Assembly: GCA_963801185.1 (NCBI GenBank) | Contig: CAWDDW010000001.1 | Coordinates: forward strand, 1,178,001 to 1,242,000 | Length of the DNA: 64,000 bases | Direction of reading: 5' to 3' | Source: Palsa-601 sp963801185 | Lineage (GTDB): Bacteria; Actinomycetota; Acidimicrobiia; Acidimicrobiales; Bog-793 | In this document: positions 45,403 through 55,477 of the stretch, one piece after another | How the letters are laid out: each line of letters opens with the position of its first letter | How positions within the stretch are numbered: position 1 is the first letter of the stretch | Translations under genes and position numbers: made by a program | The notes under the pieces: generated by a model | Seen by the model: the letters and a program-made list of their open reading frames with translations, nothing else | Told to the model about the DNA's origin: nothing | Database searches by the model: none

Positions 45403-46076
45403 AGATCGGCGACCGCCGCCTCTATCTCTGCGCGCCGGACCGCGAGGACCTCGCTTCTTTCATCGAAGCCTGTGTGTCGGGCGGAATCGATGTAGTGCAA
45501 CTCCGCGAGCCACGCCTCGCTCTCTCTGCCCTCCCCCGTGCCACCCTGGCCCGCCGCGTCTGCGAGGCACTCGGCGTCCCGTTCATCGTGAACGACCTGC
45601 CTGAGCTGGCTGTCGAGTGCGACGCCGACGGCGTTCACGTCGGCCAGGATGACGTCGCCGCGTCAGAGGCCCGGCGGATCGTCGGTCCCGACAGGCTCGT
45701 CGGGCTCTCGACGCACGAGCCGGCTCAGCTCGAGATCGCCCTCGGCGAGCCGGTTGACTACGTGTCGGCCGGACCGGTGGTCCCGACGCCCACGAAGCCG
45801 GGGCGACCGGGCACAGGACTCGGGTACGTCGCCGAAGCGGCCCGACGGTGTGCGTCACGGTCGCCCGCGATGCCGTTCTTCGTGACCGGCAACGCCCGTC
45901 CCGACACGGTCGGCGAGATCGTCCGGGCGGGCGCACGGCGAGTGGTAGCCGTCCGGTGGTTGACCGAGGCGGGAGACCCCCGCCAGGCCGCTCGGGAATT
46001 GCGTGATGCGCTCGACCGGGCCGTCGAGGGGATCGAGGGCACCGAACCGCAGGCCAGCGTACCTGCACCGGGTTGA
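45399..46076 (+). CDS. thiE: Thiamine-phosphate synthase
   Basis: A 225-residue TIM-barrel enzyme joining the pyrimidine and thiazole halves of thiamine. The expected landmarks are present: YLCAPDREDLASF, DVVQLRE, FIVNDLPELAVECDADGVHVGQDD, GLSTHEP, SAGPVVPTPTKPGRPGTGL and FFVTGNARPDTV, then GARRVVAVRWL. It starts with GTG overlapping the upstream stop. The overlap leaves no room for a TPP riboswitch in front of it. A strong hairpin follows the stop. The symbol rests on motif order; it could also be a TenI-like paralogue, though the complete substrate loops favour ThiE. Confidence 0.88.
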   Translation: MKIGDRRLYLCAPDREDLASFIEACVSGGIDVVQLREPRLALSALPRATLARRVCEALGVPFIVNDLPELAVECDADGVHVGQDDVAASEARRIVGPDRLVGLSTHEPAQLEIALGEPVDYVSAGPVVPTPTKPGRPGTGLGYVAEAARRCASRSPAMPFFVTGNARPDTVGEIVRAGARRVVAVRWLTEAGDPRQAARELRDALDRAVEGIEGTEPQASVPAPG

Positions 46077-46081
46077 GACGT

Positions 46082-46116
46082 GATTCGGGGCGGCCCGCGA
46101 AGGACCGCCCCGAATC
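46082..46116 (+). terminator. Strong hairpin after thiE
   Basis: GATTCGGGGCGG (46082-46093) is followed by an 11-base loop and the exact complement CCGCCCCGAATC (46105-46116), a perfect 12-pair stem starting five bases after the thiE stop. There is no T-run. This is the best terminator candidate in the window. Confidence 0.7.
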
Positions 46117-46460
46117 CTGAGATTATTGCTGAAAGGCTCGGCTACCGGATTGCAGCGGACGGGACCATCTTCCGCCCGGAGGCACCGAGGGTGTCTGGGT
46201 TGGATTCACCAGGTGGTCCAGCGAAGCCGCCTAGCGGCCAGCCACCTCCAGGGTCCCAAAACGTTGACTATCCATCAGTTTGGACCACCTCCTCTCTCTG
46301 GTGGCAACACAATATCCACTCGCGCGGGGATGGTGGTGACATCTTGGGCTTGGCAGGCAAAGTCACAGCAAATTCTCTGACATTAGGCTGCCAATACTGC
46401 ACGTGTGATTGAAATGTGCCCGAATTCACCGAATTCGAGCACGAAGTCCGGAGCCGGACC
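46117..46460. other. Intergenic region of lower GC, no convincing gene
   Basis: About 340 bases between thiE and the acyl-CoA dehydrogenase are visibly richer in A and T than their surroundings. A plus-strand frame spans 46080-46412, but it starts inside the hairpin, has no Shine-Dalgarno and codes for nothing I recognise. It contains a second small hairpin at 46421-46437. It may be a degenerate insertion. Confidence 0.4.
46421..46437 (-). terminator. Small hairpin downstream of the acyl-CoA dehydrogenase
   Basis: CGAATTC-ACC-GAATTCG is a perfect seven-pair stem with a three-base loop, 24 bases past the dehydrogenase stop on the minus strand. It is a possible terminator for that gene. Confidence 0.4.
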
Positions 46461-47576
46461 TCAGATACCGATGCGCTGAGCGAGCAGCTCCCGGTGGTAG
46501 GCGGGGTCACCCAGGATCAGCTCCGAGGACTTCGCTCGCTTGAAGTAGAGGTGAGCGTCGTGCTCCCACGTGAACCCGATACCACCGTGGATCTGGATGT
46601 TCTCGGCCGCAGCATGGAAGTAGGCCTCCGAACAGTACGCCTTTGCGAGGCAGGCAGTGACCGGAAGCTCGTCGTTGTCCTCCGCCGCTGCCCACCCGGC
46701 GTAATAGGCCGCCGACTTCGCCGACTCGACCTCGAGGAGCATGTCCGCGCACTTGTGCTTGATGGCCTGGAACGAGCCGATCGGGCGGCCGAACTGGATC
46801 CGGGACTTGGCGTACTCGACGCTCATCTCGAGCACACGCTGGGCACCGCCGACCTGCTCGGCGGCGAGCGCGACGGCCGCGAGGTCGAGCGTCTTCTGCA
46901 GTACCGGGCCGGCACCGCCCTCGGTGCCGATCAGGCGACCGGCCACGCCGTCGAAGTCGAGCTTGGCCTGCTTGCGGGTCTGGTCCATCGTGGCAAGCGC
47001 AGTCCGCGTGAGGCCGGCTGCACCGCCGTCGACGGCGAAGAGCGAGATCCCGCCCGGCGTCCGGGCGGCGACGAGGACCAGCGAGGCGGTGTGCCCGTCG
47101 AGAACGTAGGACTTCACACCCGACAGCGACCAACCCTCGCCCGACTGGGTCGCGGCGAGCTCGATGCCCTCGAGGTCCCAGCGCCCGCTCGGCTCGGTGT
47201 AGGCCAGCGTTGCGATCGTCTCGCCGCTCGCTATCGCGGGCAGGTACTCCTTCTTGGCCGCATCGTCGCCCGAGGCCAGGAGGGCGTTCGCCGCCAGGGC
47301 TACCGTCGAGAAGTACGGGGCGCAGACGAGCGCCCGGCCCATCTCCTCGAGCACTACCACCAGCTCTACGTAGCCGAACCCGGCGCCGCCGAACTCCTCT
47401 GGGATCGCGAGTGCCTGCAAGCCGAGCTGGTTCGCCATCTGCGACCAGACGGCGGGGTCGTAGCCCTCGGTCGTCTCCATCAGCCGGCGAACCTCCGTCA
47501 CCGGCGACTTGTCCTCGAAGAAACGGCGCGCATGCCGCCGTAGCTCCTCCTGCTCCTCGCTGAAGCCGAAGTTCAC
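46461..47576 (-). CDS. Acyl-CoA dehydrogenase family protein
   Basis: GTG 47576 is chosen because GGGAGGGA precedes it and VNFGFSEEQEELRRHARRFFE is the usual start; the open frame upstream is not coding. The 371-residue flavoprotein has the alpha-helical N-domain, the FAD/substrate segment TLAYTEPSGRWD, the mid-domain GVKSYVLDGHTASLVLVAAR, and the C-terminal helical domain with QFGRPIGSFQAIKHKCADM, IQIHGGIGFTWEHDAHLYFKRA. The Asp/Glu base position is not obvious. The sequence is closer to the ACAD groups acting on branched, steroid or aromatic acyl-CoA in actinobacteria than to short-chain enzymes, but that is inference. Divergent from the MBL gene. Confidence 0.92.
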   Translation of the reverse strand: MNFGFSEEQEELRRHARRFFEDKSPVTEVRRLMETTEGYDPAVWSQMANQLGLQALAIPEEFGGAGFGYVELVVVLEEMGRALVCAPYFSTVALAANALLASGDDAAKKEYLPAIASGETIATLAYTEPSGRWDLEGIELAATQSGEGWSLSGVKSYVLDGHTASLVLVAARTPGGISLFAVDGGAAGLTRTALATMDQTRKQAKLDFDGVAGRLIGTEGGAGPVLQKTLDLAAVALAAEQVGGAQRVLEMSVEYAKSRIQFGRPIGSFQAIKHKCADMLLEVESAKSAAYYAGWAAAEDNDELPVTACLAKAYCSEAYFHAAAENIQIHGGIGFTWEHDAHLYFKRAKSSELILGDPAYHRELLAQRIGI

Positions 47577-47687
47577 GTTTCCCTCCCAGGCAGCGTCCGC
47601 ACGGCCCGACCGGCCACGCAATTACCTCGCGAACCTTAGCCTGGTGGGGCGCATACCGAAAAGCGCCGAGCAAGCCGGAGGGCCTCC

Positions 47688-48296
47688 ATGAGCACGAAGC
47701 ACTACGAGGACAGCCAGGTCGTCATCCACAAGACTGTCGTCGGCCCCTATGACAACAACGTCTTCGTTGTCCGTTGCAAGGAGACCGGAGAGGCTCTCCT
47801 CGTCGACGCTGCCAACGAGCACGAGCAGCTGCTCGAGCTCTGCAAGCAGCTCGGGGTGCGCCAGATAGTCGAGACCCACGGCCACTGGGACCACATCCAG
47901 GCGATCCCGCAGCTCCGTGACGCCGGCTACCAGGTGGCGGTCACCGCCGCTGACGCCGGCATGCTTCCCTCATACGACCTCCTCCTGGAGGACGACACAG
48001 TTCTCGAAGTCGGGCGGCTCCGGCTCCGCACGATCCTCACGCCTGGTCACACGCCCGGCTCGATCTGCTTCCTCATCGAAGGCTCACCCGTCCTGCTCTC
48101 TGGGGACACCCTCTTCCCAGGTGGCCCCGGCAACACCAAGAGCGACCTCGGGAACTTTCCCCTGATCATCGAGTCGATCGACCGCCGGCTCTTCACGCTG
48201 CCGGCCGAGACCCTGGTCATGCCAGGTCACGGCCTCGACACCACGATCGGCACCGAGCGACCGCACCTGCAGGAGTGGGTCGACCGGGGCTGGTAG
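47688..48296 (+). CDS. MBL-fold metallo-hydrolase, glyoxalase II-like
   Basis: A 202-residue metallo-hydrolase of the glyoxalase II type and length. Metal ligands are in THGHWDHIQ (HxHxDH), in LTPGHTPGSI and in LLSGDTLF, with the last His in MPGHG. GGAGGG lies five bases before the ATG. The start MSTKHYEDSQVVIHKTVVGPYDNNVFVVR and the ending LQEWVDRGW are typical of small hydrolases of thioesters. It diverges from the acyl-CoA dehydrogenase and precedes sufC by about 70 bases. Its substrate is unknown. Confidence 0.88.
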   Translation: MSTKHYEDSQVVIHKTVVGPYDNNVFVVRCKETGEALLVDAANEHEQLLELCKQLGVRQIVETHGHWDHIQAIPQLRDAGYQVAVTAADAGMLPSYDLLLEDDTVLEVGRLRLRTILTPGHTPGSICFLIEGSPVLLSGDTLFPGGPGNTKSDLGNFPLIIESIDRRLFTLPAETLVMPGHGLDTTIGTERPHLQEWVDRGW

Positions 48297-48369
48297 GCGC
48301 TGCGCGGTCTCACGACTGATTTCCACTACGGCGGTAGGAGTAATCCCCGAGGGCAACTAACATGGGAGA

Positions 48370-49118
<749 letters not shown>

Positions 49119-49119
<1 letters not shown>

Positions 49120-50405
49120 TGGCGACGACCGACACACCGGCGACACCGCTCTCGCTCGCAGACCAGGAGCTCGATCCGGTCGCGATCCGGAAGGACTTCC
49201 CGCTCCTCGACAAGTGTCCGGGCCAGAACGGCCGGCGGCTCGTCTACCTCGACTCGGCCGCATCCTCACAGCATCCCTACCAGGTGCTAGAGGCGATGGA
49301 CACCTACTACTCGACGACGCACGCCAACGTTCACCGAGGCGTGTACGCCATCGCCGAGGAGGCCACTCGCCAGTTCGAGGAGGCCCGGGCGAAGGTCGGC
49401 AGGTTCGTCGGTGCGCCGAAGCCCGCGACCGAGATCGTCTTCACGAAGAACGCGACCGAGGCCCTCAACCTCGTCGCCCACTCCTTCGGGCGAGGCCGGC
49501 TGGCAGCCGGCAAGGCGGTGCTGCTCACCGAGATGGAGCACCACGCCAATCTCGTGCCCTGGCTGATGCTGGCCGGCGAGCGCGGAACCGAGCTGCGATA
49601 CCTGCCGGTCACGGAGTCCTACCAGCTCGACCTCTCCAGGCTGGAGAAGGCGGTCGAGGGGGTCGGAGTGGTCGCCGTCACGGCCATGTCGAACGTGCTC
49701 GGCACTGTGAACGATCTGCGGCCGATCGTCGAGGCGGCGCATGCGGTAGGCGCGGTCGTCGTCTGCGACGCATCACAGCTCGTGCCTCATCGAGTGGTCG
49801 ACATCGCCGCTCTCGGTGCCGACTTCGTCGCGTTCACCGGCCACAAGATGCTCGGGCCGACCGGCATCGGCGTGCTCTGGGCGCGGGAGGAGTTGTTGGA
49901 GGAGATGCCGCCGTTTCTCGGGGGAGGCGAGATGATCCGTGACGTGCGGCTCGACGGGTTCACCACGAACGACGTCCCTTGGAAGTTCGAGGCAGGCACA
50001 CCTCCTATAGCCGAGGCGATCGGCCTCGGCGCTGCGGTCGACTACCTCGAGTCGGTCGGGCGCGAGCGGATCGCCGCCCACGAACGACGGCTCACCTACG
50101 AGGCGATCGAGGTGTTGACCGAACGTCACGGTGACGACGTGAAGATCTTCGGGCCCGGGCCCGAGGACCCGAATCGCGGCGGCGTGATCTCGTTCAGCTA
50201 CCGCGACATCCACCCTCACGACCTCGCCCAGGTGCTCGACTCCGAGGGCGTCTGCGTCCGCGCCGGCCACCACTGCGCGAAGCCACTGATGAAGCGGCTC
50301 GGCGTCTCCGCGACCGTACGCGCGTCGCTATACCTGTACAACGACGAGGAAGACGTGACTGCCCTCTCCGAGGCGCTCGCCAAAGCCGGTGGGTTCTTCG
50401 GTTGA
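49119..50405 (+). CDS. sufS: Cysteine desulfurase SufS
   Basis: A 428-residue PLP-dependent enzyme that takes sulfur from cysteine for cluster building. Landmarks are VYLDSAASSQHP, THANVHRGVYAIAEEAT, FTKNATEALNLVA, the PLP lysine in FTGHKMLGPTG, and the active-site Cys in RAGHHCAKPLM. The C-terminus LYLYNDEEDVTALSEAL is usual. ATG overlaps the sufC stop by one base. A short N-terminal extension of about 15 residues precedes the fold. It is paired with SufU, the zinc-type sulfur acceptor, as in Gram-positive bacteria. Confidence 0.96.
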
Positions 50406-50439
50406 CGCCAACGATTCGCTGAAGGAGCGACGACCCACG

Positions 50440-50958
50440 ATGTCAGGCCTCGAAGATCTCTACCGGGAGATCATCCTCGACCACTACAGATCTCCCCGGA
50501 ACCGGGGCGAGCTGCCGGTCCCTCCTGCCCAGCGCGTCGAAGGGTTCAATCCCCTCTGCGGCGACGAGGTCGTGGTCTACCTCGACTTCGGCGACGGCGT
50601 CGTGAAAGACCTGAAGATCGCCGGCCAGGGGTGCTCGATCAGCCAGTCGTCCGCCTCGATGATGTCTGCGGCCGTGAAGGGCAAGTCGATCGAAGAAGCT
50701 CGCCAGCTCATCTCGTCGTTCAAGGCGATGATGTCGATCCACGAGCAGGCCATCGGCGGCGACGGCCACGCGGGAAAGGGCGCCGAGGCGACGATCCCGC
50801 CTGAAGGGCTAGGCGAGCTCGCAGCCCTTCAGGGCGTCGTGAAGTTCCCCGTGCGGATCAAGTGCGCCACGCTCTCGTGGAACACGCTCTCCCAGGCCCT
50901 CGACGAGGCGATCGGGGCCGGCGCCACCGAGGGTGTCGCCGCCGACGGAGCTGCCTGA
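50440..50958 (+). CDS. sufU: Fe-S cluster assembly sulfur-transfer protein SufU
   Basis: ATG 50440 is chosen for its upstream GAAGGAG and because SGLEDLYREIILDHYRSPRNRG starts the conserved protein. The frame's earlier GTG-type start at 50389 overlaps sufS and is unlikely. The 172-residue product has the three zinc-binding cysteines: NPLCGDEV, GQGCSISQSSASMM and IKCATLSWNTL. A C-terminal extension of about 25 residues (AIGAGATEG...) follows. In Gram-positive bacteria SufU takes sulfur from SufS. It is last in the operon and converges on the hydrolase gene. Confidence 0.95.
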   Translation: MSGLEDLYREIILDHYRSPRNRGELPVPPAQRVEGFNPLCGDEVVVYLDFGDGVVKDLKIAGQGCSISQSSASMMSAAVKGKSIEEARQLISSFKAMMSIHEQAIGGDGHAGKGAEATIPPEGLGELAALQGVVKFPVRIKCATLSWNTLSQALDEAIGAGATEGVAADGAA

Positions 50959-50975
50959 ACCTCCCGGACCGGCGC

Positions 50976-51827
50976 TCAGCCGCCGAAGTGGTCGTTCATG
51001 AGGCGCGTGACCGCCTCCGGGTTCTCGAGGGTCAGCATGTGACTCCCCTCGTCCACGTATTCGAGTCGGGCGTCGGCGATGAGCCTGGCATATTCCTCTC
51101 CCACGGCGTTCGGCACGAGCCCGTCCTTCCGCCCGAGGATGACGAGCGTCGGAGCGGTCACCCGCACCAGGCGCTTGCTCATCTTCGGATTGTGGAAGTA
51201 GGGGTTCCACCCGAATTTCGCAGCTGCGGCCATCGACTCGAAATAGGGTCTGACGAGCTCGAAGGGAACCCCGGCGAGATCCTTCGGCGACAACGAGCCG
51301 AGCAGATGCATGCCGGCGGCGACAGGGTGCGTCTGGTCTGCGAACACCTCGGTCGCGAGTTCGTCGAACTTGCGGCCGAAGAGCTCGCTCATCGGGGCGC
51401 CGGGCACGTAGAGGCCGACGGCGTTTATGAGAGTGAGGCTCCGCACGCGCTCGGGGTGCCGCCAGGCGAGCTCTGCCGCCAGCCAGCCGCCGAGCGACAT
51501 GCCAGCGACGTGAGGCGGGTTGTCCGCTCCGAGGCCCAGCCGGTCGAAGACGTCGAGGGTGTGGTAGACGGCGTCCTCGATGTCGTCGAGCTGGTCGAGC
51601 CCTTCCGAGCCGGCAAAGCCCGGGAGCATCGGCGCGTAGAGGGCGTGATCCGCCGCGAGAAGCCCGAGGAACTCGGCCACTTCGTTCGAACCCGTCTCGC
51701 CCCCTGACGAGTGGAGGTACACCACGGGGATCCTCGACGGGTCCCCGCCTCGTGTCAGCTGGATGTCGCCGACGGCGGTGGCGAATCGCTCGGTCACGAG
51801 CTCGGCGTTCGTCTCGGTCGTGCTCAC
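50976..51827 (-). CDS. Alpha/beta hydrolase
   Basis: GTG 51827 overlaps the stop of the LLM gene (GTGA). The frame is open far upstream through that gene but out of its coding frame. The product is 283 residues. Landmarks are VVYLHSSGGETG, the oxyanion region MLPGFAGSEG, the nucleophile Ser in VAGMSLGGWLA, the acid in LGRKDGLVP and the His in EGSHMLTLE. A canonical hydrolase, co-translated with the LLM oxidoreductase, so the two may act in sequence on the same compound. The substrate is unknown. Confidence 0.92.
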   Translation of the reverse strand: MSTTETNAELVTERFATAVGDIQLTRGGDPSRIPVVYLHSSGGETGSNEVAEFLGLLAADHALYAPMLPGFAGSEGLDQLDDIEDAVYHTLDVFDRLGLGADNPPHVAGMSLGGWLAAELAWRHPERVRSLTLINAVGLYVPGAPMSELFGRKFDELATEVFADQTHPVAAGMHLLGSLSPKDLAGVPFELVRPYFESMAAAAKFGWNPYFHNPKMSKRLVRVTAPTLVILGRKDGLVPNAVGEEYARLIADARLEYVDEGSHMLTLENPEAVTRLMNDHFGG

Positions 51828-52990
51828 GCCGGGACTCCCGCCATGACAGGGCGTTCGGTGCCGGGAAAGCGCGCTCGCAGCGCCGGCGCGACCTCGGTCG
51901 CGAACAGCTCGAGATTGCGGCGGGTGTCGTCGGCTGGGAGCGTCCCGAGCTGGAACAGGCCGAGCAGGTTGCCGACCCCGAGCCGCTCGACGTTCTCGCT
52001 GAGGCGCGCGAGGACCGTCTCGGGGGAGCCCACGATGGCGTACTGGCCCTCTATCACCTGGTCCCACTCCTCGAGGTACTCGGCAAAAGTGCCGATGCCC
52101 TTCATCATGCTCTCGAGCGATCTGACGGTCGTGTATCCGGGCGGCGAGATCGAGATGCCGGGCAGCAAGCGCTTGACGAAGTACCAGAAGTGCTGCTCGA
52201 AACGCCTGCGAGCCTCCTCGTCGGTGTCGGCGATGAAGATCGGCACCAGCCAGCCGAGCTGCAGGGGATCGGCCTCGTAGCCTTCCTTCTGGCACGCCTC
52301 GCGCATGAGGTTGAACATGCGCTCGAACACCGAGATGTGGAAGTACGGGATGCCCATGTAGGCGTAGCGGTGCCGGGCGACGAACTCGACGGTCTCGAGC
52401 GAGCCGGCGCCCGGGATCCATACTTCCGGATGCGGCTGCTGGACCGGGCGGGGCCAGGAGTTCACGTAGCGGATCCTGTAGTGCTTGCCGATGAATTCGA
52501 ACGGGCCGGGCTCGGTCCAGGCCTTGATGATGAGGTCGTGCGCCTCCGCGAAGCGCTCCCGGGCCTGAGCCGGGTTGATCCCGAAGGAGTAGTACTCGGG
52601 CCCGCCGCCCACCACCATGCCGGCGATGAGGCGCCCGCCCGAGATGCAGTCGATCATCGCGAACTCTTCTGCCACCCTCGTCGGCGGGTCGTAGAGGGGA
52701 AGGGCGTTGCCGACGACGGCGATCCGGACGTGGTTCGTCTGGCGGGCGAGGACCGACGCCATCAAGTTCGGCGACGGCATGATCCCGTAGGCGTTCTGGT
52801 GGTGCTCGTTGACACAGACCCCGTCGAAGCCGAGCTCGTCGGCGTAGATGAGCTCGTCGAGGTAGCGGTTGTAGATCTGAGTGCCGAGATTCGGGTCGAA
52901 CAGGCCGTTCGGGCAGGTGATCCACGCCGGCCCGTCGTAGTCGGGCGGCAGCCCGGGGTAGGGCATCAGATGGAAGCTGAACAGTCGCAC
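51824..52990 (-). CDS. LLM class flavin/F420-dependent oxidoreductase
   Basis: GTG 52990 is chosen because GGAGGGAGACGAG precedes it and VRLFSFHLMPYPGLPPDYDGP starts the family; the frame opens ten codons earlier. The 388-residue protein has the luciferase-like monooxygenase core, with FDGVCVNEHHQNAYG, ISGGRLIAGMVVGG, SFGINPAQARERFAEAHD, FIGKHYRIR and MGIPYFH. Whether the cofactor is FMN or F420 cannot be settled from the sequence. It is first of a two-gene operon with the alpha/beta hydrolase, as in pathways where an oxidised ester or lactone is then hydrolysed. Confidence 0.9.
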   Translation of the reverse strand: MRLFSFHLMPYPGLPPDYDGPAWITCPNGLFDPNLGTQIYNRYLDELIYADELGFDGVCVNEHHQNAYGIMPSPNLMASVLARQTNHVRIAVVGNALPLYDPPTRVAEEFAMIDCISGGRLIAGMVVGGGPEYYSFGINPAQARERFAEAHDLIIKAWTEPGPFEFIGKHYRIRYVNSWPRPVQQPHPEVWIPGAGSLETVEFVARHRYAYMGIPYFHISVFERMFNLMREACQKEGYEADPLQLGWLVPIFIADTDEEARRRFEQHFWYFVKRLLPGISISPPGYTTVRSLESMMKGIGTFAEYLEEWDQVIEGQYAIVGSPETVLARLSENVERLGVGNLLGLFQLGTLPADDTRRNLELFATEVAPALRARFPGTERPVMAGVPA

Positions 52991-53071
52991 GTTTCTCGTC
53001 TCCCTCCAGGTCCCCCTCAACCTAACTGACGCGTCAATCAGGAGTCGGCCCCGAAGCGGCCTCCGCCGTCG

Positions 53072-53944
53072 TCAGTTTCCGACGACGAGGCCCTCGACAT
53101 CGGCCGCCAGCACGATGGCTCTGCCCGCTATCCCGAGATTCGACAGCGCCCGCTCGCTGGCCTCCCGGACCTCGCCGGCACACCGTTCGCCGTCGCAGAT
53201 CCCGAGCAGGCTCGGACCGGCCCCCGACCAGGTGGCAACGATGGCGCCTGCCTCGCGAAGGCGCATCAGAAGCTCAGGTGCCTCGGGGAACAAGGCGGCT
53301 CGAGCATCCTGATGAAGCCGGTCCTCGCCGGCTTGCGGCACGAGAGCCGTCCGGTCGGCCAGCCCGGCAACGAGAAGGCCCATCCGGCCGAGATTGTGGA
53401 CGGCGTCGAGGAGGGGTACCTCGGAGGGAAGCACGGACCTCGCATAGTCGGTCTTGAGCTCCCGGTCCGGGATGACGACCACGTAGGCGAGCCCGGGGTC
53501 GAGGGGCAGGCGCCGCGCGACCGGCGAGCCGTAGACCATGGTCGCGGCAACGAGGCCGCCCAGCAACGAGGCCGCTGCATTCTCGGCGTGGCCCTCGACC
53601 GAGGCGGCAACCTCGAGCGGGTTGGGCGCCCCAGCCGCCGCCGCTGTCGCGAGGGCGAGCGAAGCCGAGGACCCGAGCCCTCGCGAGACCGGGATCGCGG
53701 AGCGGACATGTATCGCGACATCGTCGTGACCGAGCACCTGCCTCACCACCGCGGCCGCCAGGTGGCTACCGTCACGCGGCAGGCCGGACCCCTCGCCCTC
53801 GGCGGTGATCTCGAGGCGCGTCGCTCGCTCGACGCTCACCTCGCAGTGAAGTGCGAGAGCGATCGCGAGAACGTCGTACCCCGGCCCGAGGTTCGCCGAC
53901 GAGGCAGGGACACGCGCCCGCGGTCGCCCTGAGCGCGGGCTCAG
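53072..53944 (-). CDS. thrB: Homoserine kinase
   Basis: A GHMP kinase for threonine synthesis. Landmarks are VPASSANLGPGYDVLAIAL at the start, PVSRGLGSSASLA as the ATP loop, and TWSGAGPSLLGICDG near the end. No ATG, GTG or TTG lies in frame near the conserved start. The only nearby candidate is CTG 53944, which overlaps the stop of the upstream carboxypeptidase gene (CTGA) and would give about 290 residues. As printed, the frame is fused to the upstream carboxypeptidase frame, but that link disappears once the carboxypeptidase frameshift is corrected. Either CTG is used or a base is misread. Confidence 0.88.
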   Translation of the reverse strand: MSPRSGRPRARVPASSANLGPGYDVLAIALALHCEVSVERATRLEITAEGEGSGLPRDGSHLAAAVVRQVLGHDDVAIHVRSAIPVSRGLGSSASLALATAAAAGAPNPLEVAASVEGHAENAAASLLGGLVAATMVYGSPVARRLPLDPGLAYVVVIPDRELKTDYARSVLPSEVPLLDAVHNLGRMGLLVAGLADRTALVPQAGEDRLHQDARAALFPEAPELLMRLREAGAIVATWSGAGPSLLGICDGERCAGEVREASERALSNLGIAGRAIVLAADVEGLVVGN

Positions 53945-55432
53945 CTCCGGACCTCGAGCGAGACGGGCGACCTGATGACGACTGTCCCCGCTGGAGGCGG
54001 TGGCACGGAGCGCCCGAGGTCGACGGGGAACTCCCCTACGGGCCCGAACTGGGAGCTCACCTGGAGCTTCCCCGACCACTGACCCGGCAGCCCAACCGTG
54101 TTGCAGGTTCTTCGGCGTGACCCGCGAGCCGACCAGGCTGCTCGAGAAGCTCAGCCCTCCCCAACCCGCCAACCGCAACGGCTGGGCGATCGACGCGCCG
54201 ACGGTCTCGTGCGACCAGGGGATCGAGACTTGGGCGAACCTCACCATCGAGCCGAACGGCGAGATGAGCTGGAGGTGGGTGGTGGCCGCATCGAGCAGGG
54301 TCTCGTCGGCGGTCCCCGCCTGCCCGAGGCCGTAGGGCTGGCCGGTGACCGACGTCACGACCAGCACCTGCTGGTCGCCGTCCTTGCGCCATGCGGCAGC
54401 CACCAGGCAACCGCCGGCGGCCTGGGTAAACCCGGACTTGACGCCGATGACCCCGTCACTCCCGAGCACCGGGTTGAATGTCCCTATATGGCCCTCGACG
54501 GGAAACGCCACCTCGGGGAGGACCACGATCGAGCGGAAGACGGGGTTGCGCATCACGATCGAGGCGAGGAGCGCCTGGTCTGAGGCCGTCGAGACCGAGG
54601 CAGGGTCGACCCCACTCGCGTCGGCGTAGTGGGTATGGGACATGCCGAGTGAGAGAGCGGTCTCGTTCATCCTCGCGACGAAGGCAGCCTCGGTGCCGCC
54701 CACCCATCTCGCGAGGATGTCGGCGACGTTGTCGGCCGACGGGATCAACAGCGCCTCGAGTAGCTGGCGCTCGCTCAAAGTCTCACCGTTCACGATCTCG
54801 ACGTTGGACAGGTCGTTCTCCGAGTCGGAGACCCAAGCGTCGTGATCGGCTTGTGTGAAGCGGAGGCTCGGCCCTTGCTCGTCGCCTGAGAGAGGGTGAG
54901 CTTGAAGCACGAGATAAGCGGTCATTATCTTCGTCTCGCTCGCGATCGGGACTGATCGCTCGTTCGGGCTCGCGGCGACGACGCCGGTCCCGGTGATGGC
55001 AACGGCACCCTCGCCCTTGGCGGGGAACGGCATCGCCGGGAGGGTTCCGGGCGCCGGGCTCGTCGGTGGTGCGAACGAGGTGAGGCGCGGCAGGCCGACC
55101 TGTACCGTCGTCGTCGGGGCGTCGGAGAGCCCCGACCCGTGCTTGGCGCTCGCGCCGCCTGAGCCGGTCAAGACCCAGGCAAGGGCTACGACTGTGACGG
55201 TCCCGACGCTGGAGAAGACGACCATCCCCCGTCGGCGGGCTCGGGCACGGGCCGCGGCGAGCCTTCTGGCTCGCTCCTGGCGGGCCCGAAGTTGGGCGGT
55301 CCGATCCGGCGTGTCGGGCGGTGTGGCGCCCGGTGTGGTGGGCGGTGCGGCGCCCGGTGTGGTGGGCGGGCGGCTGGGTGCGCGAGAAGAGTGCGCCCCC
55401 ACCCCTGGTCGGTCGGTCTGTCGATGGCTCAT
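53941..55432 (-). CDS. D-alanyl-D-alanine carboxypeptidase (frameshifted as read)
   Basis: Trims peptidoglycan stem peptides. The N-terminus is a cytoplasmic Pro/Thr/Arg-rich stretch of about 68 residues, then one membrane anchor (GMVVFSSVGTVTVVALAWVL). The penicillin-binding motifs are SETK near residue 165, a SAD in IPSADN (normally SxN) and KSG in IGVKSG. As read, the frame slips into that of thrB at GGGGAAGCTCC (54064-54070). Dropping one A gives GSVVGELQVSSQFG to SLEVRS and a stop at 53941, about 496 residues. The SxN to SAD change deserves a check. It follows ftsK on the same strand. Confidence 0.88.
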
Positions 55433-55477
55433 TGGAGGAAGTGTCGAGCGTACGTCAGCTGGTAGCGGTTACTGCAA

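Noticed and set aside
46080..46412. A 110-codon frame after thiE
   Set aside because: It starts inside the terminator hairpin, lacks a ribosome site and has no recognisable or coding-like sequence.
53072..55432. A fused D,D-carboxypeptidase-homoserine kinase
   Set aside because: The joining segment is out of frame for the carboxypeptidase C-terminus. One base correction gives both proteins their usual ends.
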